Shown here: one piece after another, positions 8,146 to 16,651 of the stretch
How the letters are laid out: each line of letters starts with the position of its first letter
How positions within the stretch are numbered: position 1 is the first letter of the stretch
NCBI RefSeq assembly: GCF_008000755.1
Contig: NZ_CP041690.1
Coordinates: forward strand, 3,163,260-3,227,259
DNA: 64,000 nt
Source of the DNA: Youhaiella tibetensis
GTDB taxonomy: Bacteria; Pseudomonadota; Alphaproteobacteria; Rhizobiales; Devosiaceae
Direction: 5' to 3'
The notes under the pieces: model-generated
The model's input: only the letters and a program-made list of their open reading frames with translations
Database searches by the model: none
What the model was told of the DNA's origin: nothing
Translations under genes and position numbers: made by a program

Positions 8146-8856
8146 TCAAGCCGCCTTCCTGGCCGCAAACCCCGTCACATCCACGATCCGGTCCGCCACC
8201 ACGTTGCGTACATCCTCGTCATGGAAAATTCCGAGCATCGCCGTCCCTGCCCGCTTCTTCTCGGCGATCATCTCGACCACGATCGCCCGGTTCGCGGCAT
8301 CGAGCGAAGCCGTCGGCTCGTCCAGCAGCAGCACCGAATGGTCGGTGATGAACCCGCGCGCAATATTGACCCGCTGCTGCTCGCCGCCCGAGAACGTCGC
8401 CGGCGGCAGACCCCACAGTCGCTCCGGCAGGTTGAGCCGCGCCAGCAGCTCCTGCGCCTTTACCTGCGCCGCCTCGTGCTCGACGCCACGCACCACCAGC
8501 GGCTCGGCCACCACGTCCAGCGCCGATACGCGCGGTACTGTGCGCAGGAACTGGCTGACATAGCCGATGGTGTCGCGCCGCAGCGCCAGCACCATGCGCG
8601 GGGTAGCCGCGGCCAGGTCCACCGGCGCGCCCTCGTGCATCAGCAGGATTTCGCCGCTATCCACCGCATAATTGCCGTAGACCATCTTGAGGATCGAGCT
8701 CTTGCCCGCCCCCGATGGCCCGCCGAGCACCACGCATTCGCCGGCATTCACCTCGAAATCGACGCCATCCACCACCGGCAGCACCACGCCACCGCGCAGG
8801 TGCATGGTGAAGGTCTTGGCGACGCTTTTGACTTGAAGAAGAGCAGTCATCCTCAC
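8146..8856 (-). CDS. phnL: PhnL, C-P lyase complex ABC-type ATPase subunit
   Basis: PhnL is an ABC-type ATPase that, with PhnGHI, takes part in attaching the phosphonate to ribose triphosphate. The 236-residue protein has Walker A GPSGAGKSS, signature FSGGEQQRVNIARGF and Walker B VLLLDEPTASLD. It overlaps phnK by four bases (ATGA), so translation is coupled. Length is normal for PhnL. It carries no membrane partner, in line with a soluble role. Confidence 0.94.
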   Translation of the reverse strand: MRMTALLQVKSVAKTFTMHLRGGVVLPVVDGVDFEVNAGECVVLGGPSGAGKSSILKMVYGNYAVDSGEILLMHEGAPVDLAAATPRMVLALRRDTIGYVSQFLRTVPRVSALDVVAEPLVVRGVEHEAAQVKAQELLARLNLPERLWGLPPATFSGGEQQRVNIARGFITDHSVLLLDEPTASLDAANRAIVVEMIAEKKRAGTAMLGIFHDEDVRNVVADRIVDVTGFAARKAA

Positions 8857-9629
8857 ACCTGCAAAATCGAAGAAACGAGCAACTGCGTGTAAGGCTCGCG
8901 CGGATCGTCCAGCACCCTGTCCGTCAGCCCTGCCTCGATCACGTGCCCGTCCTTCATCACCATCATCCGGTGCGAAAGCAGCCGCGCCACCGCCAGGTCG
9001 TGCGTCACAACGATCGCCGCCAGCCCCAGCTCGCTCACCAGCGACCTGAGCAGATCCAGCAGCCGCGCCTGCACCGAGACATCCAGCCCACCTGTCGGCT
9101 CGTCCATGAACACCAGCCGCGGATTGGTGACCAAATTCCGCGCGATCTGCAACCGCTGCCGCATGCCGCCCGAAAACGCACGCGGCTGGTCGTCGATCCG
9201 ATCCTCCGCGATCTCCACGCGCCCGAGCCAGTCGATGGCCGTATCGCGGATGCGTCCGTAATGCCGGTCGCCCACCGCCATCAGCCGCTCGCCGACATTG
9301 GCGCCGGCCGAAACCGTCATACGCAGGCCATCGGCCGGGTTCTGGTGCACGAAACCCCAGTCCGTCCGCATCAGGAACCGGCGCTCGGCTTCCGAAAGCT
9401 CATAGAGGTTCCGCCACACGCCATCGCGCATCCTGTATTCGGCCAGGCCGGAACTCGGCTCGAGATTGGTCGACAGGCAATTGAGCAGCGTCGTCTTGCC
9501 CGAACCACTTTCCCCGACAATGGCCAGCACTTCGCCCGGATAGAGCTCGAAGCTGACATCGGCGCAGCCCAGCCGCGAGCCGTAATATTTGGAAAGCCCC
9601 GTCACCCGGAGCAGCGGTTCGTCGCTCAT
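8853..9629 (-). CDS. phnK: PhnK, C-P lyase core complex ATP-binding subunit
   Basis: PhnK is an ABC ATPase that docks on PhnJ in the C-P lyase core complex. The 258-residue protein has Walker A GESGSGKTT near residue 37, signature FSGGMRQRLQIARNL and Walker B LVFMDEPTGGLD, followed by the H-loop VTHDLAV. It shares four-base ATGA overlaps with phnJ before it and phnL after it. Confidence 0.95.
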   Translation of the reverse strand: MSDEPLLRVTGLSKYYGSRLGCADVSFELYPGEVLAIVGESGSGKTTLLNCLSTNLEPSSGLAEYRMRDGVWRNLYELSEAERRFLMRTDWGFVHQNPADGLRMTVSAGANVGERLMAVGDRHYGRIRDTAIDWLGRVEIAEDRIDDQPRAFSGGMRQRLQIARNLVTNPRLVFMDEPTGGLDVSVQARLLDLLRSLVSELGLAAIVVTHDLAVARLLSHRMMVMKDGHVIEAGLTDRVLDDPREPYTQLLVSSILQV

Positions 9630-10510
9630 TGCGCAGCCTCAAGGTCATGGCCCGCGAGGGCCCCGCGATGGCCGTGCTCGCGCCGGTCCTCGCAATGGTC
9701 GGTGTCCGAGCACACGAACATGTGCCCGCCCCTGTCATCGAGCACCACCTCGTCGAGATAGACGCCCGTTGCCCCGCACAGCGCGCAAGGCTCGGAGAAT
9801 TTCTGCACCTCGAACGGATGGTCCTCGAAGTCGAGGCTGACCACGTTCGTATAGGGCGGCACCGCATAGATCCGCTTCTCGCGCCCTGCCCCGAACAGCT
9901 GAAGCGCCCCGGTCATGTGCATCTTGGGATTGTCGAACTTGGGGGTCGGGGACGGGTCCATCACGTAGCGCCCCTCAACCTTGACCGGATAGGCATAGGT
10001 CGTGGCGATCTCGCCATGCTTGGCGATGTCCTCGTAGAGCTTCACATACATCAGCCCATATTCCTCGAGCGCATGCATTTTCCGCGTCTCGGTCTCGCGC
10101 GGCTCGAGGAAGCGCAGCGGCTCGGGGATCGGCACCTGGTAGACGAGGATCTGGCCCTCGCTCAGCGGCACCTCCGGAATGCGGTGGCGCGTCTGGATGA
10201 TCGTGGCGTCCCTCGTATGGGTGGTGGTGGCCACCTCGGCGGTCTTGGCGAAGAACGCCCGGATCGAGACCGCATTGGTCGTGTCGTCCGCGCCCTGGTC
10301 GATGACCTTGAGCACGTCGTCCGGCCCGATCACCGCCGCCGTCACCTGCACGCCGCCCGTGCCCCAGCCATAGGGCATGGGCATTTCGCGGCTGGCGAAC
10401 GGCACCTGGTAGCCGGGAATGGCGATCGCCTTGAGGATCGCCCGGCGGATCATGCGCTTGGTCTGTTCGTCCAGATAGGCAAAGTTGTAGTTCGCAATCG
10501 CGCCGCTCAT
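9626..10510 (-). CDS. phnJ: PhnJ, carbon-phosphorus lyase (radical SAM)
   Basis: PhnJ breaks the C-P bond of ribose 1-alkylphosphonate 5-phosphate using a 4Fe-4S cluster and S-adenosylmethionine. The 294-residue protein keeps the four cysteines of the family at about residues 242, 245, 267 and 273 (PCALCG, then FVCSDTDHC), the same spacing as in Escherichia coli. The start at 10510, MSGAIANYNFAYLDE, overlaps the phnI stop by four bases. A longer open frame upstream overlaps phnI and is not used. Confidence 0.97.
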   Translation of the reverse strand: MSGAIANYNFAYLDEQTKRMIRRAILKAIAIPGYQVPFASREMPMPYGWGTGGVQVTAAVIGPDDVLKVIDQGADDTTNAVSIRAFFAKTAEVATTTHTRDATIIQTRHRIPEVPLSEGQILVYQVPIPEPLRFLEPRETETRKMHALEEYGLMYVKLYEDIAKHGEIATTYAYPVKVEGRYVMDPSPTPKFDNPKMHMTGALQLFGAGREKRIYAVPPYTNVVSLDFEDHPFEVQKFSEPCALCGATGVYLDEVVLDDRGGHMFVCSDTDHCEDRREHGHRGALAGHDLEAAQ

Positions 10511-11622
10511 TCGGCTGCCTCCTGCATCTCGTCCCGCGCCACGCGCGCATCGTGCTCGGCCCGCAGCCGCCGGATCAGGTCCAGCTCGGCCTGGAAGTCC
10601 ACGTAGTGCGGAAGCTTGAGGTGCTCCACGAACCCGGTGGCCTGCACGTTGTCGGAATGGGAAATGACGAATTCCTCGTCCTGCGCCGGCGCCACGATGT
10701 CCTCGTCGAGCTCGCGCGCCCGCAGCGCCCGGTCGCAGAGCGACATGGCCATGGCCTTGCGCTCGGCCTGCCCGAACACCAGCCCGTAGCCCCGGGTAAA
10801 CTGCGGCGGCACATTGGCCGAGCCCTTGAACTGGTTGACCATCTGGCACTCGGTGACGCGGATGCGCCCGAGCTTGAGCGGAAAATCCAGTTCCGCCACT
10901 TCCAGCTCCACCTCGACCTCGCCGATGCGGATTTCGCCGACGAACGGGTGGGTGCGGCCATAGCCGCGCTGCGTCGAGTAGCCGAGCGCCAGCAGGAACC
11001 CTTCGTCGCCGCGCGCCAGCGCCTGCAGGCGCAGGTCGCGGTCGAGCGGGAATTGCAGCGGCTCGCGCGTCAGGTCGCCGATCTCGCCATCCTCGGCCCC
11101 TTCATTGCCGAACCCGGTATCGGGCTCGACCAGCCCTTCGTGGGCGAGGAGGTCGGTAACGCGCGGCATGGCCGTATCGCCCGCATCCTGCATATCGGGC
11201 TCGGCCACCTCCGCGCCCGCGGCGAGCTCCGGGTCGAGCAGGCGGTGCGTATAATCGAAGGTCGGCCCCAGCACCTGCCCGCCGGGCAGGTCCTTGAACG
11301 TCGCCGAAACGCGGCGTTCGACCAGCATGGCGCTGGTATCGATGGGGTTGGAATAGCCGAAGCGTGGCAGCGTCGTGCGATAGGCGCGCACGAGGAAGAT
11401 CGCCTCGATCAGATCGCCCCGCGCCTGCATGATGGCCAGAGCGGCCAGTTCGCGGTCATAGAGCGAGCCCTCGCCCATGGCGCGATCGACGGCCAGCCCC
11501 AGTTGCTCGACGATCTGGTCGATCCGCAACGCCGGCACCGAGCGGTCGCCACGGCGACGGTCGGCAAGCAGCTTGTGGGCATTGGCAATGGCGGCTTCGC
11601 CACCCTTTACGGCAACGTACAT
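10507..11622 (-). CDS. phnI: PhnI, C-P lyase core complex subunit
   Basis: PhnI is the nucleosidase-type catalytic subunit; with PhnGHL it joins the phosphonate to the ribose of ATP, releasing adenine. The 371-residue length and the opening MYVAVKGGEAAIANAHKLL are typical. The internal GYGLVFGQAERKAMAMSLCDRAL is a conserved family block (written in part). The ATG directly abuts the phnH stop codon and the end overlaps phnJ. Confidence 0.95.
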   Translation of the reverse strand: MYVAVKGGEAAIANAHKLLADRRRGDRSVPALRIDQIVEQLGLAVDRAMGEGSLYDRELAALAIMQARGDLIEAIFLVRAYRTTLPRFGYSNPIDTSAMLVERRVSATFKDLPGGQVLGPTFDYTHRLLDPELAAGAEVAEPDMQDAGDTAMPRVTDLLAHEGLVEPDTGFGNEGAEDGEIGDLTREPLQFPLDRDLRLQALARGDEGFLLALGYSTQRGYGRTHPFVGEIRIGEVEVELEVAELDFPLKLGRIRVTECQMVNQFKGSANVPPQFTRGYGLVFGQAERKAMAMSLCDRALRARELDEDIVAPAQDEEFVISHSDNVQATGFVEHLKLPHYVDFQAELDLIRRLRAEHDARVARDEMQEAAE

Positions 11623-12219
11623 CTACGCCTCCACAATCCGCGTCGTCCGCGGCAGCCCGACCACCTGGCCGGCGCCCGCGAACAACACATCCACGCCGCA
11701 CGGGAACAGCTCCCGATTGAGCGCCCACTGCGCGATGAAATCCTCGGTGATGCCCGCAATCGCAAGCGTCTCGGTATCCTTGATGCCGGGCCCGGTGATC
11801 GTTCGCCCCGCGCCCTCAAAGCTCTCCACCGCCAGCACCACCGTCGTCGACCGATCCGGATACTCATCGGTTCCAATGGCAAACGCGTCGAGCCTCGGCA
11901 GCGTCCCCCACCCGCTCACCAGCGCAAAATCCGCCTCGCGCGGATCGCCGACGATCGGCGCCCCGGTGTGGAACTTGAGCCAGGCCACCACGGCCTCCGA
12001 CCCCGCCAGCGTCTCATCCAGCCAGACCGGGCAGTCGTGATCGGCCACCGTCAGCGCGACCGCCGCCACTTCCGGCGACAGCGGCGCCGGCGGCATCGCC
12101 TCCACATCGATCGGCCGCCTGAGCCCCGGACGCGAAAGCGCGTCCATCACGGAGCGGAACACCGACTGGGAATCCTTGACCAGGTCCGCGAACCCGCCAT
12201 CGAGAACGAGATTGTCCAT
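11623..12219 (-). CDS. phnH: PhnH, C-P lyase core complex subunit
   Basis: PhnH is a structural subunit of the PhnGHIJ core that packs against PhnJ. The 198-residue protein begins MDNLVLDGGFADLVKDSQSV and contains FRSVMDALSRPG, a family hallmark. Its ATG shares a base with the phnG stop (TGATG) and its own stop abuts the phnI ATG. A longer in-frame opening upstream overlaps phnG and was rejected. Confidence 0.94.
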   Translation of the reverse strand: MDNLVLDGGFADLVKDSQSVFRSVMDALSRPGLRRPIDVEAMPPAPLSPEVAAVALTVADHDCPVWLDETLAGSEAVVAWLKFHTGAPIVGDPREADFALVSGWGTLPRLDAFAIGTDEYPDRSTTVVLAVESFEGAGRTITGPGIKDTETLAIAGITEDFIAQWALNRELFPCGVDVLFAGAGQVVGLPRTTRIVEA

Positions 12220-12680
12220 CAATCCTCTCCGCGCACCATGGTGAAGAAGTTGACGCGCGTCGCCGCCGTCTCGGCCCGGCGCTGCGCATCGGCCTCCGAT
12301 GCCGCCTGCTCCAGCAACGCGACCGCTTCCATCACGCGCTGCCGCGCCTCGGTCTGCCACAGCGCATCGAGCGTGGCCGCAACCACCGCCTTCTCGCCAT
12401 CGCGCCCGAGCGCATAGGAATGCCCGATCTCGCCACCCGGGAGCCGCACCGTCGCCCGTGTCACCGTCGCTTCACCGAGATTGAAGGGCGATCCGCCCCC
12501 GCCCGTCCGCCCGCGCACCATGACAAGGCCGGTTTCCGGCCCGCGCACGCGCTGCGTCTGCGGCTTGTCGGCCCATTCATCCCAGATTTCCGCCAGCGCC
12601 CGCGTCGGCGCAGCGGCCAGGGCCGCCATCACCCGCTGCCGCTCGGCGTCCCGTTCGCTCTTCAAACTCGTCTCGGCCAC
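12219..12680 (-). CDS. phnG: PhnG, C-P lyase core complex subunit
   Basis: PhnG is the small subunit that cooperates with PhnI. The 153-residue protein contains RQRVMAALAAAP near the start and GEATVTRATVRL followed by GHSYALGRD, both typical of PhnG. GTG at 12680 is taken as the start because GGAGGG lies six bases before it; a GTG four codons upstream lacks a ribosome site. It is the first gene of the operon. The PhnF operator begins 12 bases upstream of this start. Confidence 0.92.
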   Translation of the reverse strand: MAETSLKSERDAERQRVMAALAAAPTRALAEIWDEWADKPQTQRVRGPETGLVMVRGRTGGGGSPFNLGEATVTRATVRLPGGEIGHSYALGRDGEKAVVAATLDALWQTEARQRVMEAVALLEQAASEADAQRRAETAATRVNFFTMVRGED

Positions 12681-12692
12681 TCGGCCCTCCAC

Positions 12693-12712
12693 TTGTCTAT
12701 TTCACTAGACAA
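12693..12712. promoter_or_regulatory. Probable PhnF operator between phnG and phnF
   Basis: A perfect inverted repeat, TTGTCTA-N6-TAGACAA, lies in the 77-base divergent spacer immediately before phnG. GntR/HutC regulators bind sites of this size and form. A second partial copy, GTCTAGACAA at 12774-12783, lies just inside phnF. Binding would block phnG transcription and probably phnF as well. Confidence 0.7.
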
Positions 12713-12757
12713 CTATATGATGCAAAGCCCCTGATAGGCTGGTTTTGTGAAGCAAGA

Positions 12758-13501
12758 ATGACAGGCGAAAAGAGTCTAGACAAGAGTGGTGGAGTGGCAC
12801 TCTGGCGGCGCGTGGCCGATGACATCCGGCTCGACATCAACGGCGGCAGGTTCATCGATGGCGGCAAGCTCCCCACCGAAGGCGAGCTGGCAACCCGCTT
12901 CGACGTCAACCGTCACACCGTCCGCCGCGCTCTCGCGGTGCTTGAGGAAGAAGGCATCGTCCGCGCCGAACAGGGCCGCGGCCGCTTCGTCCGCGCCGCC
13001 CGGCGGCTCAGCTACCCCATCGGCCGCCGCACCCGCTTCTCCGCCGGTCTCGCCGGCCAGGCCAGCGACGTCCACGGCGAACTCCTCGAATCCCGCATCG
13101 AGACCCCGCCCCTTCCCGTGAGCAAGGCCCTCGGCCTCACACCCGCAACCCGCGTATTGCGTATGGAAAGCCTCTCCTTCGCCGACGGCCGCCCCCTCAC
13201 CCGCGCCACCACCTGGACCGGCCCCTCCACCCGCTTCCCGGCCTTGGCCGACGACTTCCGCGAACTGGGCTCGATGACCGCCGCGCTCCGCCGCGCCGGC
13301 ATCACCGACTACACCCGCCAGGAAACCCGCATCTCGGCCCGCTACGCCGAGTCCTCCGAAAGCCACCAGATGGGCCTCGCCCCCGGCGCCGTGCTCCTCG
13401 TAGGCACCTACGTCAACCGCGACCAGGACAGCGTGGCCTTCCAATACACCATGACGAGGTTTGCTGCGGATCGCGTGGAACTGGTGGTGAGCGCGGAGTA
13501 G
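12758..13501 (+). CDS. phnF: PhnF, GntR/HutC-family regulator of phosphonate genes
   Basis: A 247-residue regulator with an N-terminal winged helix (about residues 10-75; LPTEGELATRFDVNRHTVRR is the recognition region) and a C-terminal UTRA ligand-binding domain (about 95-240). PhnF proteins repress phn genes and respond to pathway ligands or phosphate status. It diverges from phnG with a shared operator. Its end runs into the palindromic repeat cluster. Confidence 0.93.
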   Translation: MTGEKSLDKSGGVALWRRVADDIRLDINGGRFIDGGKLPTEGELATRFDVNRHTVRRALAVLEEEGIVRAEQGRGRFVRAARRLSYPIGRRTRFSAGLAGQASDVHGELLESRIETPPLPVSKALGLTPATRVLRMESLSFADGRPLTRATTWTGPSTRFPALADDFRELGSMTAALRRAGITDYTRQETRISARYAESSESHQMGLAPGAVLLVGTYVNRDQDSVAFQYTMTRFAADRVELVVSAE

Positions 13502-13528
13502 CCGCTCACCAACAACTGGATCGAAACA

Positions 13529-13690
13529 CCTCCCCCCTTGCGGGGGAGGCCGGGAGGGGGTGAGCCCCATTCACAAAGCTCTCCCCTCCCTCCCCCTTGT
13601 GGGGAGGGATAGAGGGTGGGGGTAAGCCAGAAACTCCGCGCCCTCCTCACCCCCACCCCTGTCCCCTCCCCACAACGAAGAGGGAAACCC
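13529..13690. repeat. Palindromic intergenic repeat cluster, copy C
   Basis: Several related palindromes are packed here: CCTCCCCCCTTGCGGGGGAGG, then CTCCCTCCCCCTTGTGGGGA with AGAGGGTGGGGG, then an inverted partial core with TCCCCTCCCCACAA. The core matches copies A and B in the phn operon. The cluster separates phnF from the convergent dehydrogenase gene and could end phnF transcription. Confidence 0.75.
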
Positions 13691-13714
13691 GCCTGCACGA
13701 TCACGCCTCACAAC

Positions 13715-13747
13715 AAAAAAGGCCCCGAAGCGAAACGCTTCGGAGCC
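13715..13747 (-). terminator. Terminator of the aldehyde dehydrogenase transcript
   Basis: Minus-strand hairpin with arms 13736-13747 (GGCTCCGAAGCG) and 13721-13732, a three-base loop, and six T on the minus strand at 13715-13720. Confidence 0.85.
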
Positions 13748-13774
13748 CCGAAATTCCATTCAAATTTTACCGTT

Positions 13775-15217
13775 TCAGCCGGCGGCGGTATAGGCCGTCT
13801 TCACCTGCGTGAAGAACTCCTTGGCGTAGGTGCCCTGTTCCTTGGGGCCGTAGCTCGAGCCCTTGCGGCCGCCGAACGGCACGTGGAAATCGACGCCCGC
13901 CGTCGGCACGTTGACCATCACCATGCCCGCTTCCGAGTTGCGCTTGAAGTGCGTCGCGTACTTGAGCGAGGTCGTCACGATACCGGCTGAAAGCCCGAAT
14001 TCCGTGTCGTTCGCAGTCGCGAGCGCTTCCTCGTAATCCTTGACGCGGATCACCGCCGCCACCGGCCCGAAGATCTCCTCGCGAGAAATCCGCATCTGGT
14101 TGGTGGCTTCCGTGAACAGCGTCGGCTGCAGGTAGAAGCCTTCGGTGTCGCACTTGACCAGTTCGCCACCCACGGCAAGCTTGGCGCCTTCCTTCTTGCC
14201 GATCTCGATATAGTCGGTGTCCTGCTTGAGCTGGCTGGCGTCCACCACCGGCCCGATATCGGTGCCGGCCTTGAGCGCATCGTCCACCTTGAGGCTACGC
14301 ACGCGTTCGCTCAGCGCGGCCACGAACGCGTCGTGGATGCCTTCCGTCACGATCACGCGCGAGGAGGCCGTGCAGCGCTGGCCAGTCGAGAAGAAGGCGC
14401 TCTGCGCCACGCTTTCGACGGCAACCTTCATGTCGGCGTCGTCGAGCACTATGGTCGGGTTCTTGCCGCCCATTTCGAGCTGGAACTTGCGCATTAGCTT
14501 GACCGAAGCTTCGGCCACGCGCTTGCCCGTGCCGACCGAGCCCGTGAAGGTCACGGCATCCACATCCGGGCTGTCGAGCATCGTCTGGCCCACCACCGAG
14601 CCGCGGCCCATGACCAGGTTCAGCACGCCCTTGGGCAGGCCCGCGCGCTGGAGAATTTCCACGATCGCCCAGGTCGAGCCAGGCACCAGGTCGGCCGGCT
14701 TGATGACCACGGTGTTGCCGTGGCAGAGCGCCGGGGCGATCTTCCAGGTCGGGATGGCGATCGGGAAGTTCCACGGCGTGATGATGCCGACCACGCCAAC
14801 CGCTTCGCGGGTGATTTCCACGCCCACGCCCGGACGCACCGAGGGGATGATCTCGCCATTGAGCCGCAGCGCCTCGCCGGCGAAGAACTCGAAGATCTGC
14901 GCGGCGCGGGTCACCTCGCCGATGCCCTCGGGCAGCGTCTTGCCTTCCTCGCGGCTGAGCAGGCGCCCGAGTTCTTCCTTGCGCGCCAGGATTTCATGGG
15001 CGGTCTTGGAAAGGATCGCGTGGCGCTCCAGCAGGCCCGAGCGCGACCATTTCGGGAATGCCGCCTTGGCGGCCGCGATGGCCTGCTTGGTGTCCTCCAC
15101 CGTCGCCTGCGCGTAAACGCCAACCACATCGGCGGTGTTGGAGGGATTGATGTTCTTGCTCTCGCCCTCGCCGACCCATTCGCCGTCGATCAGGTTCTTG
15201 AAGATTTCGGCCATCAT
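13775..15217 (-). CDS. Aldehyde dehydrogenase, probably alpha-ketoglutaric semialdehyde dehydrogenase
   Basis: A 480-residue NAD(P)-dependent aldehyde dehydrogenase. It has PWNFP at 148-152, catalytic Glu248 in LEMGGKNP and catalytic Cys282 in STGQRCTASS. Sequence style and the adjoining fumarylacetoacetate-hydrolase-fold gene suggest the last step of the Weimberg-type route: 2,5-dioxopentanoate to 2-oxoglutarate. The two genes are 13 bases apart. AGGAGA precedes two successive ATG codons; either could be used. The exact sugar acid source cannot be read from the sequence. Confidence 0.85.
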   Translation of the reverse strand: MMAEIFKNLIDGEWVGEGESKNINPSNTADVVGVYAQATVEDTKQAIAAAKAAFPKWSRSGLLERHAILSKTAHEILARKEELGRLLSREEGKTLPEGIGEVTRAAQIFEFFAGEALRLNGEIIPSVRPGVGVEITREAVGVVGIITPWNFPIAIPTWKIAPALCHGNTVVIKPADLVPGSTWAIVEILQRAGLPKGVLNLVMGRGSVVGQTMLDSPDVDAVTFTGSVGTGKRVAEASVKLMRKFQLEMGGKNPTIVLDDADMKVAVESVAQSAFFSTGQRCTASSRVIVTEGIHDAFVAALSERVRSLKVDDALKAGTDIGPVVDASQLKQDTDYIEIGKKEGAKLAVGGELVKCDTEGFYLQPTLFTEATNQMRISREEIFGPVAAVIRVKDYEEALATANDTEFGLSAGIVTTSLKYATHFKRNSEAGMVMVNVPTAGVDFHVPFGGRKGSSYGPKEQGTYAKEFFTQVKTAYTAAG

Positions 15218-15230
15218 GTCTCTCCTAAAG

Positions 15231-16385
15231 TTACAGCAGTTCCGCCTTGGCCAGGTCGCGCAGCAGGTGGCTGGAGCCATAAGTCCAGGGCGGGCATTCG
15301 GTGGAAAGCCGGACGCGATTGCTCAGCGTGCCCAGGCTCGGGGTGGAAATGGATACCACGTCGTTGAGCTTGTGGGTAAACCCCTTGCCGACCCCGTCGC
15401 GATCCTTGACCGGCGCGAACATCGTGCCGAGGTAGAGCACCAGCCCGTCCGGATACTGATGATGCCGCCCCACGGTCGCCGCCACCAGCGATTCCGGCGT
15501 GCGCGAGATCTGGCTCATGTTCGAGTGACCGTCGAGCACGAACCCGTCCTCGCCCTCGACCTTGAGGGTCAGTTCGGCGCTCTTGATCGTCTCGAGGGTG
15601 AACTCGCCATCGAACAGCCGGATGAACGGCCCCAGGGAAGCGGAGGCATTGTTGTCCTTGGCCTTGCCCAGCAGCAGGGCGGAGCGGCCTTCGACGTCGC
15701 GCAGGTTGACGTCGTTGCCCAGCGTCGCGCCCACGATGGTCCCGGCGCTCGAAACCACCACGGCCACTTCCGGCTCGGGGTTGTTCCAGCTCGAGACCGG
15801 ATGCAGACCCACATCGGCGCCGTACCCGACCGAGGACATCGGCTGGCACTTGGTGAAGATTTCGGCGTCCGGCCCGATGCCGACTTCGAGATACTGGCTC
15901 CACACGCCCTTGGCGATCAGCGATTCCTTGACCTTCATCGCCGCCGGCGAGCCCGGCACGAGATCGGAAAGGTTGGTCCCCACCAGCGTCAGGATATCCT
16001 GGCGCAGCGCGTCGGCGCGCGACTTGTCGCCCCGCGCCTGTTCCTCGATGACACGCTCGAGCAGCGACACCACGAAAGTCACGCCCGAGGCCTTTACCGC
16101 CTGCAGGTCGATGGGCGAGAGCAGCGACGGCTGGGTAGCGTCTGTCTTCTCTGCCCAGCTGTTTTCGAGAACCTGCGCCAGCGGACCGATGGCCGTGCCC
16201 GGCGCGGATTTGACGTAACCCGCCGGATCAGCCCCCTCGCACACATCGCGCGAAGTCGGCGCCGTTTTGGCGGTGATGTCGTAGACGACCCCGTCGCGCA
16301 CGGTCACGACGCGCGGAAACTGGAAACCCGGCACACGGGCGCGGCCGAGCAGGACGCCCGACGCTGGGACGATGGCTTCAGTCAT
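15231..16385 (-). CDS. Fumarylacetoacetate hydrolase-fold protein, probable 2-keto-3-deoxy-pentonate dehydratase
   Basis: A 384-residue protein of the FAH superfamily in the size class of Caulobacter XylX, which dehydrates 2-keto-3-deoxy-xylonate. The C-terminal domain carries the acidic metal-binding region (YLEVGIGPDAEIF; WNNPEPEVAVVV; LNDVVSISTPSLG near the end). It is first in a two-gene operon with the semialdehyde dehydrogenase, which fits consecutive steps to 2-oxoglutarate. Regulators and earlier pathway enzymes are not in the window. Confidence 0.78.
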   Translation of the reverse strand: MTEAIVPASGVLLGRARVPGFQFPRVVTVRDGVVYDITAKTAPTSRDVCEGADPAGYVKSAPGTAIGPLAQVLENSWAEKTDATQPSLLSPIDLQAVKASGVTFVVSLLERVIEEQARGDKSRADALRQDILTLVGTNLSDLVPGSPAAMKVKESLIAKGVWSQYLEVGIGPDAEIFTKCQPMSSVGYGADVGLHPVSSWNNPEPEVAVVVSSAGTIVGATLGNDVNLRDVEGRSALLLGKAKDNNASASLGPFIRLFDGEFTLETIKSAELTLKVEGEDGFVLDGHSNMSQISRTPESLVAATVGRHHQYPDGLVLYLGTMFAPVKDRDGVGKGFTHKLNDVVSISTPSLGTLSNRVRLSTECPPWTYGSSHLLRDLAKAELL

Positions 16386-16651
16386 GGCTTGGATGCCCCT
16401 CGCAAACTCAAGGCCTAAAGAACGCGCCCCTGACTAACGCGCTGGCTCGCATAAATCCAGCACTGGCTGCGTTACGTACATCGGACTTTGGGCTTAGGCG
16501 GCCCGGCGCGAAAAATCTTCAGTCCCGCCCCAAGGACTTGCCGATCCCCGTCGTCTCAATGGTGACGGGGCGTTCAACTCCCGTTCAGGTACGCCGCATT
16601 AACACCGCAATGACCGGCAAATTCTGTTGGTATTTCAAAATGGAGAGACCC

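Noticed and set aside
13529-13690. Repeated palindromes that might be taken for a CRISPR array
   Set aside because: Units are not evenly spaced, have no unique spacers of constant length, no cas genes are nearby, and the same core occurs singly elsewhere.
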